The notes under the pieces: model-generated
What the model saw: the letters and a program-made list of their open reading frames with translations, nothing else
Database searches by the model: none
What the model was told of the DNA's origin: nothing
Shown here: piece after piece, positions 25,062-35,054 of the stretch
How positions within the stretch are numbered: position 1 is the first letter of the stretch
How the letters are laid out: every line of letters starts with the position of its first letter
Translations under genes and position numbers: made by a program
From: Curtobacterium sp. UCD-KPL2560
Lineage (GTDB): Bacteria > Actinomycetota > Actinomycetes > Actinomycetales > Microbacteriaceae
Assembly: GCF_001705035.1 (NCBI RefSeq)
Contig: NZ_MCIG01000027.1
Location: 1 to 35,569 of the forward strand
Length of the DNA stretch: 35,569 bases
Direction of reading: 5' to 3'

Positions 25062-25655
25062 TCAGGCCGACGCGACCATCGCCAGCAAGCGGCGGTGGAA
25101 GCGGTCCTCGCCCGCGACCTCCGGGTGGAACGCGCTCGCGAGCACGTTGCCCTGCTGCACGGCGACGACCTGCCCGTCGGCGAGGGCACCGAGGACCTCG
25201 ACGCCCGCGCCGTGCTGCTCCACCACGGGGGCCCGGATGAAGACCGCGTGCACCGGGGCCTCACCGAGCGCCGGCATCGGGATGTCGGTCTCGAAGGAGT
25301 CGTTCTGGCTGCCGAACGCGTTCCGCCGCACGGTGGTGTCGAGCACGTCGAGCGTCTGCTGCCCGGGGATGCCCGCGGCGATCCGCGACGAGAGCATGAT
25401 CATGCCCGCGCACGTGCCGTACGTCGGCAGCCCGCCGCGGATCGCGGCCGACAGGGGCTCGGCCACGCCGAACGCCCGCGAGAGCTTGTCCATCACGCTC
25501 GACTCGCCGCCGGGGATCACGACACCGTCGAGGGTGTCGATTTCTTCCGGGCGGCGGAGCGGCACGACGTCCGCGCCGAGTTCGGTCAGCGAGGCGATGT
25601 GCTCGCGGAAGTCACCCTGCAGCGCCAGGACCCCGATGCGGGGTCGGGCGCTCAC
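25062..25655 (-). CDS. pdxT: Pyridoxal 5'-phosphate synthase glutaminase subunit
   Basis: Class I glutaminase (197 residues) that supplies ammonia to PdxS in ribose-5-phosphate-dependent PLP synthesis. The oxyanion segment is [10 protein letters not shown] (44-53), the nucleophile is Cys82 in YGTCAGMI, and the catalytic pair is His177 and Glu179 in SAFHPEV. The GTG start overlaps the pdxS stop by four bases (GTGA), consistent with a 1:1 synthase complex. Confidence 0.96.
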   Translation of the reverse strand: MSARPRIGVLALQGDFREHIASLTELGADVVPLRRPEEIDTLDGVVIPGGESSVMDKLSRAFGVAEPLSAAIRGGLPTYGTCAGMIMLSSRIAAGIPGQQTLDVLDTTVRRNAFGSQNDSFETDIPMPALGEAPVHAVFIRAPVVEQHGAGVEVLGALADGQVVAVQQGNVLASAFHPEVAGEDRFHRRLLAMVASA

Positions 25656-26578
25656 CAGCCGCGCTCGGCGAGACGGTGCGGGGCGGGGACGTCGGCGACG
25701 TTGATGCCGACCATCGCCTCGCCGAGCCCGCGGGACACCTCGGCGATGACCTTGGGGTCGTCGTGGAAGGTCACGGCCTTGACGATCGCGGCGGCCCGCG
25801 CGGCCGGGTCGCCCGACTTGAAGATGCCGGAGCCCACGAACACGCCGTCGGCGCCGAGCTGCATCATCATCGCGGCGTCGGCCGGGGTGGCCACGCCACC
25901 GGCGGTGAAGAGCACGACCGGGAGCTTGCCGGTCTGGGCGACCTCCTTGACGACGTCGAACGGCGCCTGGAGCTCCTTGGCGGCGACGTAGAGCTCGTCC
26001 TCCTTGAGGTACCGCAGCGCCGCGATCTCCTTCGAGATGGTGCGGATGTGCTTGGTCGCCTCGGAGACGTCACCGGTGCCGGCCTCGCCCTTGGAGCGGA
26101 TCATCGCGGCGCCCTCGGTGATGCGACGGAGCGCCTCGCCCAGGTTGGTGGCACCGCAGACGAAGGGGGTGGTGAAGTTCCACTTGTCGATGTGGTTGAC
26201 GTAGTCGGCCGGCGACAGCACCTCGGACTCGTCGATGTAGTCGACGCCGAGCTCCTGCAGCACCTGCGCCTCGACGAAGTGGCCGATGCGGGCCTTCGCC
26301 ATGACCGGGATCGACACCGCGGCGATGATCTCCTCGATCATCGACGGGTCGGACATGCGGGCGACGCCGCCCTGCGCGCGGATGTCGGCGGGCACGCGCT
26401 CGAGGGCCATGACGGCGGTCGCGCCGGCCTCTTCCGCGATGCGCGCCTGCTCGGCGTCGATGACGTCCATGATGACGCCGCCCTTGAGCATCTCGGCGAG
26501 GCCGCGCTTGACGCGGTCGGAGCCGGTGATCGAGGTGCCGTTGCCGTTGGTGCCCGAGGTGCTGGTGCTGTCGCTCAT
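25652..26578 (-). CDS. pdxS: Pyridoxal 5'-phosphate synthase lyase subunit
   Basis: 308-residue (beta/alpha)8 synthase that builds PLP from ribose 5-phosphate, glyceraldehyde 3-phosphate and ammonia. Visible active-site parts are KGGVIMDV with Asp38, the Schiff-base lysine Lys95 in [10 protein letters not shown], the second lysine in [10 protein letters not shown] (about 163) and the phosphate-binding [11 protein letters not shown] Ser/Thr/Gly/Asn-rich stretch of about 20 residues precedes the fold. On the minus strand TAGACT (26588-26593) lies nine bases before the ATG and overlaps the stop of the upstream HIT gene, so pdxST may have their own near-leaderless promoter. Confidence 0.97.
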   Translation of the reverse strand: MSDSTSTSGTNGNGTSITGSDRVKRGLAEMLKGGVIMDVIDAEQARIAEEAGATAVMALERVPADIRAQGGVARMSDPSMIEEIIAAVSIPVMAKARIGHFVEAQVLQELGVDYIDESEVLSPADYVNHIDKWNFTTPFVCGATNLGEALRRITEGAAMIRSKGEAGTGDVSEATKHIRTISKEIAALRYLKEDELYVAAKELQAPFDVVKEVAQTGKLPVVLFTAGGVATPADAAMMMQLGADGVFVGSGIFKSGDPAARAAAIVKAVTFHDDPKVIAEVSRGLGEAMVGINVADVPAPHRLAERGW

Positions 26579-26587
26579 GATGCCGAC

Positions 26588-26593
26588 AGTCTA
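26588..26593 (-). promoter_or_regulatory. Possible pdxS -10 element
   Basis: TAGACT ends nine bases before the pdxS ATG and includes the TAG stop of the HIT gene. If active it yields a leader of two or three bases. Confidence 0.45.
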
Positions 26594-27285
26594 GTCCGCA
26601 GCGGGCCAGCCCTCCGCGACGAGACGGCGGGTGTCCCCCAACAGCTGGGACATCGACTTCGTGCGCGCGATGATCGGGAAGAAGTTCGCGTCCGAGGCCC
26701 ACCGCGGCACGACGTGCTGGTGCAGGTGCGCGGCCACACCGGCGCCGGCGACCTCGCCCTGGTTCATGCCGATGTTGAAGCCGTCGCAGTGCGAGACCTC
26801 GCGGAGGACGCGCATCGCGGTCTGGGTCAGCTCGCCCATCTCGCGGAGCTCGTCGGGGGTCGCCTCGTCGTAGAGCGGGACGTGGCGGTAGGGGCAGACC
26901 AGCAGGTGGCCGTTGTTGTACGGGAAGAGGTTGAGCAGCACGTACGCGTGCTCGCCGCGGGCGACGATCAGGCCGTCCTCGTCGGACTTCCCCGGTGCCT
27001 CGCAGAACGGGCAGTCGTCCTCGTGCCCGCGCCCCTTGCCCTCGCGACCGGCGTCGATGTACGCCATCCGGTGCGGGTTCCAGAGGCGCTGGAAGGCGTC
27101 CGGCACCGCGGCGCCGGTGGCGGCGTCACGGATGACCAGCGGGTCGTCCGCGGACCCGGTGCCGGCGGCCCCGGGGCGGACCGCGTCCGTCGCGCCGGGC
27201 GCAGCCGCGGCCCCGGCGCCGGCCGCGTCGACGACGTGACCGGTCCCGGGGACCTCGGGCGAGCCTCCCGGCTGCTCGGCGACCA

Positions 27286-27286
<1 letters not shown>
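26591..27286 (-). CDS. HIT-family Ap4A phosphorylase-like protein
   Basis: 231-residue histidine-triad protein; the closest well-described relative by order and sequence is M. tuberculosis Rv2613c, an Ap4A phosphorylase. The triad is HLHQHVV (187-193), with the nucleotide-binding NLFPYNNGHLLVCPYRHV about 60 residues earlier in the chain and a CPFC pair (92-95) that may contribute to a metal site. The first 65 residues are Ala/Gly/Pro-rich and probably disordered; a shorter start cannot be excluded. Its ATG overlaps the thrS stop by one base, so it is coupled to thrS, matching the link between aminoacyl-tRNA synthetases and Ap4A. Confidence 0.92.
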
Positions 27287-29307
<2,021 letters not shown>

Positions 29308-29344
29308 GATCGTGGTGCTCCTCGGTTGGATCAGGGGTGGGTCA

Positions 29345-29350
29345 AGACTA
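29345..29350 (-). promoter_or_regulatory. Possible -10 element of thrS
   Basis: TAGTCT on the minus strand, 37 bases before the thrS GTG, giving a leader of about 30 bases with GAGGAG. Confidence 0.4.
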
Positions 29351-29360
29351 GTGCGCGGCC

Positions 29361-29903
29361 TCAGGCGGGGACGCGTCCGAGCGTGGTCACGGGCAGGCGC
29401 GGCTCCAGGCGCTCCCGACCCGCCAGCCCGTCGAGCTCGAGCAGCGACGCGAACCCGATCGCCTCGTACCCGGCGCGCTCGAGCAGCGTGATCGTCGCCG
29501 CACCGGTCCCACCCGTGGCGAGGACGTCGTCGACGACGAGCACCCGGGTGCCCTGGGGTAGCTGCCCGGGGCGGAGCTCGAGTTCGGCCTCGCCGTACTC
29601 GAGCGCGTACTGCTCACTGAGCACCTCGCCGGGGAGCTTGCCGGCCTTGCGGACGGTCAGGACGCCGACCTGGTGCTGCGCGGCGATCCCGCCGGCCAGG
29701 GCGAACCCGCGTGCCTCGATGCCCGCGACGGCCGAGAACCCGGCGCCGATCGCGAACGGGGCGGCGAGGGCCTCGCAGACGCGGCCGAAGGCGACCGGGT
29801 CGGAGAACACCGGCGTCACGTCGCGGAACAGGATCCCCGGCTTCGGGAAGTCCGGGACGATCGCGGTGAGTCGTTCGACGAGGGCAGCAGCGGTTTCGGT
29901 CAC
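29361..29903 (-). CDS. apt: Adenine phosphoribosyltransferase
   Basis: 180-residue purine salvage enzyme that converts adenine and PRPP to AMP. The PRPP-binding motif [13 protein letters not shown] is at 121-133, and the N-terminal [17 protein letters not shown] is characteristic of Apt. The frame extends to 30032, but the GTG at 29903 matches the family start and lies six bases after a -10 hexamer, suggesting a leaderless mRNA. In most actinobacteria apt sits between secF and rel; here it lies upstream of thrS. Confidence 0.95.
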   Translation of the reverse strand: MTETAAALVERLTAIVPDFPKPGILFRDVTPVFSDPVAFGRVCEALAAPFAIGAGFSAVAGIEARGFALAGGIAAQHQVGVLTVRKAGKLPGEVLSEQYALEYGEAELELRPGQLPQGTRVLVVDDVLATGGTGAATITLLERAGYEAIGFASLLELDGLAGRERLEPRLPVTTLGRVPA

Positions 29904-29909
29904 CGCACA

Positions 29910-29915
29910 ACGGTA
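29910..29915 (-). promoter_or_regulatory. apt -10 element (leaderless)
   Basis: TACCGT on the minus strand is six bases from the apt GTG at 29903. No ribosome site precedes the GTG. Confidence 0.55.
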
Positions 29916-30052
29916 GTCGACCGTGCCCGCACCACGCCGCCGCGGAGCCGTCAACCCCCTCCTTCTGGTGCTCGACCCGGCACGGGAGCAGGAGTTCCCA
30001 TGGTCGGCACCGGGACCGCGTGCGCAGGGCACACGCCCGGTCGGGAGGAACC

Positions 30053-31210
30053 GTGCACCACCACAGGACCACCATCCCGGGCAGGGCCGGCTCCCACGGG
30101 ACGACGACCAGGACGACGACCCCGGGCAGGGCCGGGCGCCGGGCAGCCGTCGTCACCGCCGCGGCCCTCCTGACCGGGGCGGTCGTGCTCACCGGCGCAC
30201 CGGCGATCGCCGCACCGAGCGGGAGCACCGCCGCGCGCACGTCCGCCGCGGTCCCCCGCGGGTCGACCAGCACCACCGCGAGCACGACCGCCGTCGCCCG
30301 ACCCCCGGTCACGCCGCGCACACTCCGCACCGCTCCCCCCGTCGAGGTCTTCGCGGGCGGCCCGACGCTGCAACCCGACGCGCAGGCCGGGGTCGCCGCC
30401 ACCCGGCTCGCCGCCGAGGGCCGCACGACCGAGGCCGCCGCCGCCCGCACGATCGCCGCGCAGCCGGTCGCGACCTGGCTCGGCGACTGGCTCCGGGGCG
30501 ACCTGCTCGACCGCGTCGTCGCGCGCAACCTCGCCGCCGCCGAGGCGTCCGGCACCACCCCCGTCTTCGTCACCTACGCGGTGCCGAACCGCGACTGCGG
30601 CGGGTTCTCGGCCGGCGGCCTGACCGCCGCCGACTACACCGCGTGGAACGGGCGCATCGCCGGGATGCTCCGCGGGCACCGGGCGGTGGTGCTCGTCGAG
30701 CCGGACTCGCTCTCGCACCTGCCGACCTGCCGCTCGGAGGACGCCACGCGCCCGGCACTCCTCGCGGCCGCGGTCGACGCGTTCGCCGCGGCCGGGGTGC
30801 CCGCCTACCTCGACGGCGGCAACGAGAACTGGAACAAGCCCGCCGTGCAGGCCGACCTGCTGCAGCGCGCCGGCATCGACCGCGCGCGCGGGTTCTTCAC
30901 GAACGTGTCGAACTTCTACGCCCTCGAGGGCGAGCAGGCCTACGCCGAGCGCCTCAGCGCGCTGACCGGTGGCTCCCGCTACGTCGTCGACGTGTCGCGG
31001 AACGGCCGGGGCTGGCTCGGCACGTGGTGCAACCCGCCCGGCGCCGGGCTCGGGCAGACCCCGCGCGTGGCGAACGGGACGACCGGGCTCGACGCCCTGC
31101 TGTGGGTCAAGACCCCGGGCCTGAGCGACGGCACCTGCAACGGCGGCCCGGCGGCGGGCACCTGGTACGCGTCGTACGCGGTCGCGCTGGTCGCGAACCG
31201 AGCGGGCTGA
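30053..31210 (+). CDS. Secreted glycoside hydrolase family 6 (endoglucanase-like)
   Basis: 385-residue GH6 enzyme that inverts beta-1,4-glucan bonds. A basic n-region with GRR and a hydrophobic stretch AAVVTAAALLTGAVVL (31-46), then APAIAAP, forms a signal peptide; a Ser/Thr-rich linker to about residue 95 precedes the catalytic domain. Motifs are NRDCGG (Asp181), the acid in VEPDSLSHL (Asp218), VVDVSRNGRG, and WVKTPGLSDG (Asp359). Cysteine pairs 182/226 and 326/362 probably form the GH6 disulfides. No carbohydrate-binding module is present. GGGAGGA before the GTG at 30053 sets the start. The n-region holds a 45-base duplication. It stands alone beside housekeeping genes. Confidence 0.93.
   Translation: MHHHRTTIPGRAGSHGTTTRTTTPGRAGRRAAVVTAAALLTGAVVLTGAPAIAAPSGSTAARTSAAVPRGSTSTTASTTAVARPPVTPRTLRTAPPVEVFAGGPTLQPDAQAGVAATRLAAEGRTTEAAAARTIAAQPVATWLGDWLRGDLLDRVVARNLAAAEASGTTPVFVTYAVPNRDCGGFSAGGLTAADYTAWNGRIAGMLRGHRAVVLVEPDSLSHLPTCRSEDATRPALLAAAVDAFAAAGVPAYLDGGNENWNKPAVQADLLQRAGIDRARGFFTNVSNFYALEGEQAYAERLSALTGGSRYVVDVSRNGRGWLGTWCNPPGAGLGQTPRVANGTTGLDALLWVKTPGLSDGTCNGGPAAGTWYASYAVALVANRAG
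30076..30135 (+). repeat. 45-bp imperfect duplication in the GH6 signal n-region
   Basis: CCCGGGCAGGGCCGG occurs at 30076-30090 and again at 30121-30135, with ACGACGACC-type sequence between. It encodes two copies of the peptide PGRAG separated by 15 codons at the start of the GH6 protein. Confidence 0.7.
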
Positions 31211-31218
31211 CGCCGGCC

Positions 31219-31239
31219 GGGAGGCGCGCCCCACCTCCC
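31219..31239 (+). terminator. Weak hairpin after the GH6 gene
   Basis: GGGAGG (31219-31224) and CCTCCC (31234-31239) pair nine bases after the stop. The rest of the convergent gap to 31393 is GC-rich without clear repeats. Confidence 0.35.
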
Positions 31240-31393
31240 TGCGCCCCCACCGCTCGCCGCGTGGGCGGCGCACCGGCGCGGGCTCGCCGGGCACGCGAGC
31301 GCCGCTCGGCACCCCGCTCGCGCGGGTCGGGTGCTCCCCGTTGTGCAGATGGTCCGGCAGCGGAGCGCCCCCGGCGTCGGGCGACCGGGCCGG

Positions 31394-31630
31394 TCAGCGC
31401 CACATGCGCATCGCGGCGCCGCGGACGAGCAGGTCGAGCTCGCGCTCGCGCCGCTCGCGCTCCAGGCGCTGCCGGGTCGCGTGGTCGACGGACGGCCGCA
31501 CGCGGTGGGTCCGACGACTCCAGATGATGAGGGACATGCCGACGCGCAGGGCGATGCGGTCGGCCAGGGACACGCGCCGCACGGCTGCAGCGGTGTCGGG
31601 CGGACGGGTGGACGTGGTCTTCGACGACAC
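31394..31630 (-). CDS. Small basic protein of unknown function
   Basis: 78 residues starting with GTG at 31630 behind a strong GAAGGGG ribosome site. It has a short Ser/Thr-rich start, a mildly hydrophobic amphipathic stretch SLADRIALRVGMSLIIWSRR (21-40), and an Arg/Glu-rich helical C-terminus (RQRLERERRERELDLLVRGAA) that could form a coiled coil, in all about 25% Arg/Lys. Similar short proteins occur in Microbacteriaceae, by recollection of the pattern only. It might be a peripheral membrane or nucleic-acid-binding protein. No operon partner is seen; the next gene on this strand lies more than 700 bases away. Confidence 0.68.
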   Translation of the reverse strand: MSSKTTSTRPPDTAAAVRRVSLADRIALRVGMSLIIWSRRTHRVRPSVDHATRQRLERERRERELDLLVRGAAMRMWR

Positions 31631-32091
31631 GGTGGTTCCCCTTCAGGGAGTGGTGCCCGAGAACGGGCGGTACGGAGGGTGCGGCGGAGCGCCGGCGCGG
31701 ACGCCCGGCGGTCGGGCATCACGAGGACCCGGTCGACCGGCGCCACGGAAGAACCCGTCGGGAGGACAGTCCGACAAGCCCGGAGAACGGGCACGACACC
31801 ACGTCCGGGAATGCGGACGGGAATGTCGGAACAATGCACGGACGGTGCATTCCGCAACGGTTCCGGATCGGAACGGGAGCGGTGTGGTGGAATGCCGCTG
31901 GACGAGCGCCGCACCGGCACGGGTACCCCCGCCGGGCGCAGCCGACACCGTCGCGACCACGCCGACACGGTCGGCGGTCACGGGTGCGGATGGGCAGGGC
32001 CCGGCGACGCCTGGCAGGTCACCCCCGGAGGGCGGACCTCAGTGCAGACGTGCCGGAACGGCAGGTGTCGAGCGGTGCGGGACGCTCGCGG
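31631..32091. other. Non-coding region upstream of the small basic gene
   Basis: 460 bases without a convincing gene; open frames here are Arg/Pro-rich shadows. It holds two similar hairpin-forming palindromes, GCCCGAGAACGGGC (31655-31668) and GCCCGGAGAACGGGC (31778-31792), 123 bases apart, several GGAATG elements (31808, 31820, 31882 on plus; 31848 on minus), and a weak hairpin AGGTC/GACCT (32016-32039). It may carry the long leader or control region of the 78-residue gene. Confidence 0.5.
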
Positions 32092-32163
32092 TCAGCGGAC
32101 CCGGAGCGGGGTCCAGCTGGCTCCACGGAATCCACGGAACGGAGTCATCGCGGTGATCATCAT
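32092..32163 (-). CDS. Possible 23-residue small protein
   Basis: A 24-codon frame from the ATG at 32163 encodes a basic peptide beginning MMITAMTPFRG and ending SWTPLRVR. AGGGGGG lies about seven bases before the ATG, and a promoter-like TTGCGC-N18-TAGTGT (32209-32238, minus strand) would start transcription about 39 bases upstream. It sits between the Clp terminator and a 460-base non-coding region. It could be a real small protein, an upstream leader peptide, or chance. No homologue is recognised. Confidence 0.35.
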   Translation of the reverse strand: MMITAMTPFRGFRGASWTPLRVR

Positions 32164-32208
32164 GGTCAGCCCCCCTCTCGGTCTCGTGCTGACGCGGTGT
32201 GCTCGTGA

Positions 32209-32238
32209 ACACTATCCACACCGGGAATGCATGCGCAA
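32209..32238 (-). promoter_or_regulatory. Promoter candidate for the 23-codon ORF
   Basis: On the minus strand TTGCGC (32233-32238) and TAGTGT (32209-32214) are 18 bases apart, a good sigma-70-type arrangement. GGAATGCAT at 32224-32232 lies in the spacer region, and the perfect palindrome GGAATGCATTCC lies upstream at 32259-32270, centred near -62. Confidence 0.45.
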
Positions 32239-32258
32239 CCCTTTCCTCGAAGAATCTC

Positions 32259-32270
32259 GGAATGCATTCC
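32259..32270. promoter_or_regulatory. GGAATGCATTCC palindrome
   Basis: A perfect 12-base palindrome. Its half GGAATGCAT recurs at 32224-32232, 35 bases away in direct orientation and inside the promoter candidate. It looks like an operator for an unknown regulator. Confidence 0.4.
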
Positions 32271-32282
32271 TGCGCACACGGG

Positions 32283-32315
32283 ACGACCCCGGTACCGAGG
32301 TGGTACCGGGGTCGT
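32283..32315 (-). terminator. Terminator of the Clp ATPase gene
   Basis: ACGACCCCGGTACC (32283-32296) and GGTACCGGGGTCGT (32302-32315) form a perfect 14-base stem with a five-base loop, 39 bases beyond the stop of the minus-strand Clp gene. Confidence 0.8.
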
Positions 32316-32354
32316 TGCGATCGTGCACGGACCGGGGTCCGGGCGCGCCGTCAC

Positions 32355-34952
32355 CTACCGCGTGGCGTGCTCCGCGACCCGCGCCGTGAGCGCGCCGTCC
32401 TCGACGTCGACCAGGACGGTGTCGCCCTCCGCGACGGCGCCGTCGACCACCAGGGTCGCGATGCGGTCGTCGACCTCGCGCTGCACGAGGCGGCGGAGCG
32501 GTCGGGCACCGTACTCGGGCTCGTACCCGTGCTCGGCGAGCCAGTCGGCGGCCGCGTCGGTGACCGTCATCGTCATGCCCTGTGCGAGCAGGCGGAGGCC
32601 GGTCTCGTGCAGCAGCAGCGACACGATCGAGCGGAGCTGTCCGGGCTCGAGCTTGCGGAAGAGCACGACGTCGTCGATGCGGTTGATGAACTCCGGCCGC
32701 ATCGCCTCGCGCAGCTTGCCCATCACCCGGGCGCGGAGGTCCTCCTCGGCGTACCCGTCGGCACCGGCCGCCGAGAACCCGAGCGCGCCGGACCGCGACG
32801 CGAGGAACTCCGACCCGATGTTCGACGTCATCACGACGACGGTGTTCCGGAAGTCCACCGTGCGGCCCTGCCCGTCGGTGAGCCGCCCGTCGTCGAGCAC
32901 CTGCAGGAGCAGGTTGAAGACGTCCGGGTGGGCCTTCTCGACCTCGTCGAGCAGGATCACCGAGTACGGGTTCCGCCGGACGCGCTCGGTCAGCTGGCCG
33001 GCCTCGTCGTACCCGACGTACCCGGGAGGGGCACCGACGAGCCGCGACACCGTGTGGCGCTCGCCGTACTCGCTCATGTCGAAGCGGAGCATCGCCGACT
33101 CGTCGCCGAACAGCGACGCGGCCAGGGCCTTCGCGAGCTCGGTCTTGCCGACACCGGTCGGGCCGAGGAACAGGAAGCTCCCGACCGGACGGCGCGGGTC
33201 GCCCATGCCGGTCCGGCTGCGCCGGACCGCGGTGGCGACGGCGCTCACGGCGTCGTCCTGGCCGACCACCCGCTCGTGCAGGTCGTCCTCGAGCGCGGCG
33301 AGCCGGGACCGGTCGCCCTGTGTCAGGCGCGTCGCCGGGATGCCGGTGGCGCGGGACACCACCTCGGCGACGTCGGCCTCCGTGATCGTGCGGTCACCGG
33401 CTGCCGGACGGGAGGCGCGGCTGACGTCACCCTGTGAGGCGGCGGTGATCCGCGCCTCCAGTCCGTCCACCTCGTCGCGCAGGCGCGACGCGTCCTCGTA
33501 GCGTTCCTCGGCGACCGCGGCGTCCTTGGCCGCCGTGAGCGCGGCGACCTGCTCGCGCAGGGCCGCGACGTCGTCGTCGCCCGACAGGGCGAGCCGACGG
33601 CGTGCGCCCGCCTGGTCGACGAGGTCGATGGCCTTGTCGGGCAGGTGCCGGTCGGTGACGTAGCGGTGCGACAGCTCGACCGCGGCGCGCAGGGCGTCCG
33701 GGGTGTACTCGACGTCGTGGTGCTCGGCGTAGCGCGGGGCGAGGCCGGTGAGGATCGCGACGGCGTCCTCGACGCTCGGCTCGCCGACGGTCACGGGCTG
33801 GAAGCGCCGTTCGAGGGCTGCGTCCTTCTCGATGCGGCGGTACTCGGCGAGGGTCGTCGCACCGACGAGGTGCAGGTCGCCACGGGCCAGGCGGGGCTTG
33901 AGGATGTTGCCGGCGTCCATCGAGCCGCCCTCGCCGCCACCGCCCGCGCCGACCACGGTGTGCAGTTCGTCGACGAACAGGACGAGCTCGTCGGCGTGCG
34001 CCGCGACCTCGTCCATGGCCGTCGTGAGGCGCTCCTCGAAGTCGCCGCGGTAGCGGGTGCCGGAGAGCATGGCGGCGAGGTCGAGGGCGACCACGCGCTT
34101 GCCGCGCAGCAGGCCGGGGACGTCGCCGTCGGCGATGCGCTGCGCGAGGCCCTCGACGATCGCGGTCTTGCCGACGCCGGGCTCCCCGATCAGCACGGGG
34201 TTGTTCTTGGTGCGACGGAGCAGGACCTCGACGGTCTGCTCGATCTCGGCGGCGCGGCCGATCACCGGGTCGATGCGGCCCTGCCGCGCGCGCTCGGTCA
34301 GGTCGGTCCCGAACCGGTCGAGCGTCGGGGTGTCGGACTGCTGCTGGTCGGTCTGCTGGTCGGACTCGGTGGTGCCGGGCATCGGGCGCCCCTCTCGTGC
34401 GGCCTCGGCCGCCTGCTGTGCGTACGACTGCAGGACCTGCGGCGTGACCCCGGCGCTCGCGAGGAGCTGACCCGTCACGGTGTCCTGGTCGGTGACGAGC
34501 GCGAAGAAGACGTGCTCGGGGTCGGTGTAGGTGCTGCCGAAGCCACGCGCGGCCTGGGTGGCCTCGAGCAGGATCCGCTGCGCGGTCGCGGTCAGCCCCG
34601 GACGCCCGGGAGCCGCGTCCAGGGACTCGCGGGCCATCGGCAGGCGCTGCTCGACCTCGGCGGCGAAGCGCTCCGGGTCGACGCCGGCGTGCTGCAGGAC
34701 GGCGCCGAAGGGGTCGGTCCGGACGAGCACGTGCAGGACGTGGAGTGCGTCCACCTCGTGCTGGCCCTGGGCGACGGCGTACTCCGCGGCCTGCTGGAGC
34801 AGACCGTGGGTGCGGCGGCTGAGCAGCCGCGTGATGTCGACCGGTCGACCGAGCGGTACCGACCGCTGGCCGCCGGGCTGCTGTGCCGCGAGCAGGCGTG
34901 CGAGGAACGCGTCGAACGCGTCGCCGCCGGTCGGGCCGAACGTCTCTGGCAA
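32355..34952 (-). CDS. ClpC-like AAA+ unfoldase (second-type Clp ATPase)
   Basis: 865-residue Hsp100 protein. After about 45 residues of Gly/Gln-rich lead come two Clp_N repeats (about 45-180), AAA1 with Walker [10 protein letters not shown] (256-264), a short UVR-type helical insert [17 protein letters not shown]2 with Walker [10 protein letters not shown], and a ClpB_D2-small domain. The short middle domain marks ClpC rather than ClpB. A loop containing ALGFSAAG keeps the LGF tripeptide that contacts ClpP. It differs from canonical ClpC1 in its divergent N-domain, like the extra Clp ATPases of Streptomyces. It starts with TTG behind AGGAGG, with a HAIR-type operator and SigH-type promoter upstream. 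Confidence 0.93.
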   Translation of the reverse strand: MPETFGPTGGDAFDAFLARLLAAQQPGGQRSVPLGRPVDITRLLSRRTHGLLQQAAEYAVAQGQHEVDALHVLHVLVRTDPFGAVLQHAGVDPERFAAEVEQRLPMARESLDAAPGRPGLTATAQRILLEATQAARGFGSTYTDPEHVFFALVTDQDTVTGQLLASAGVTPQVLQSYAQQAAEAAREGRPMPGTTESDQQTDQQQSDTPTLDRFGTDLTERARQGRIDPVIGRAAEIEQTVEVLLRRTKNNPVLIGEPGVGKTAIVEGLAQRIADGDVPGLLRGKRVVALDLAAMLSGTRYRGDFEERLTTAMDEVAAHADELVLFVDELHTVVGAGGGGEGGSMDAGNILKPRLARGDLHLVGATTLAEYRRIEKDAALERRFQPVTVGEPSVEDAVAILTGLAPRYAEHHDVEYTPDALRAAVELSHRYVTDRHLPDKAIDLVDQAGARRRLALSGDDDVAALREQVAALTAAKDAAVAEERYEDASRLRDEVDGLEARITAASQGDVSRASRPAAGDRTITEADVAEVVSRATGIPATRLTQGDRSRLAALEDDLHERVVGQDDAVSAVATAVRRSRTGMGDPRRPVGSFLFLGPTGVGKTELAKALAASLFGDESAMLRFDMSEYGERHTVSRLVGAPPGYVGYDEAGQLTERVRRNPYSVILLDEVEKAHPDVFNLLLQVLDDGRLTDGQGRTVDFRNTVVVMTSNIGSEFLASRSGALGFSAAGADGYAEEDLRARVMGKLREAMRPEFINRIDDVVLFRKLEPGQLRSIVSLLLHETGLRLLAQGMTMTVTDAAADWLAEHGYEPEYGARPLRRLVQREVDDRIATLVVDGAVAEGDTVLVDVEDGALTARVAEHATR

Positions 34953-34955
34953 CGG

Positions 34956-34963
34956 GACCTCCT
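34956..34963 (-). promoter_or_regulatory. Ribosome binding site deciding a TTG start
   Basis: On the minus strand the perfect AGGAGGT lies a few bases before TTG at 34952. No in-frame ATG or GTG nearby fits as well, so the Clp ATPase almost certainly begins with TTG. Confidence 0.75.
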
Positions 34964-34993
34964 GGGGAACGTGAGTGCCTTCGACTCAGTGCA

Positions 34994-35018
34994 ACGCAGG
35001 AGGGGTCGGCTCATTCCC
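34994..35018 (-). promoter_or_regulatory. SigH/SigR-type promoter of the Clp ATPase
   Basis: On the minus strand GGGAAT is followed by 17 bases and CGTTG (GGAAT-N17-GTT). This matches the promoter class of the thiol-oxidative and heat stress sigma factors SigR (Streptomyces) and SigH (Mycobacterium), whose regulons include clp genes. Predicted leader about 35 bases. Confidence 0.6.
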
Positions 35019-35033
35019 GGCAGCGGGAAGAAC

Positions 35034-35054
35034 TTGCGCCGGGGTGACTCAAGT
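35034..35054. promoter_or_regulatory. HAIR-type HspR operator
   Basis: CTTGCGC, seven bases, ACTCAAG: one half-site is a perfect match to the HspR inverted repeat CTTGAGT-N7-ACTCAAG and the other matches five of seven, with exact spacing. It lies just upstream of the SigH-type promoter and overlaps the 3' end of the YbaK gene. Confidence 0.65.

Noticed and set aside
29308-29360. T-box leader upstream of thrS
   Set aside because: Only 53 bases separate thrS from apt, and no T-box sequence or specifier stem is seen. Actinobacterial T-boxes are mostly tied to ileS.
29904-30052. CebR/CelR-type cellulase operator upstream of GH6
   Set aside because: No TGGGAGCGCTCCCA-like palindrome is present in the apt-GH6 gap.
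31834-32208. 124-codon plus-strand frame in the intergenic region
   Set aside because: Arg/Ser/Pro-rich composition, no ribosome site and no resemblance to any family; typical of non-coding GC-rich DNA.
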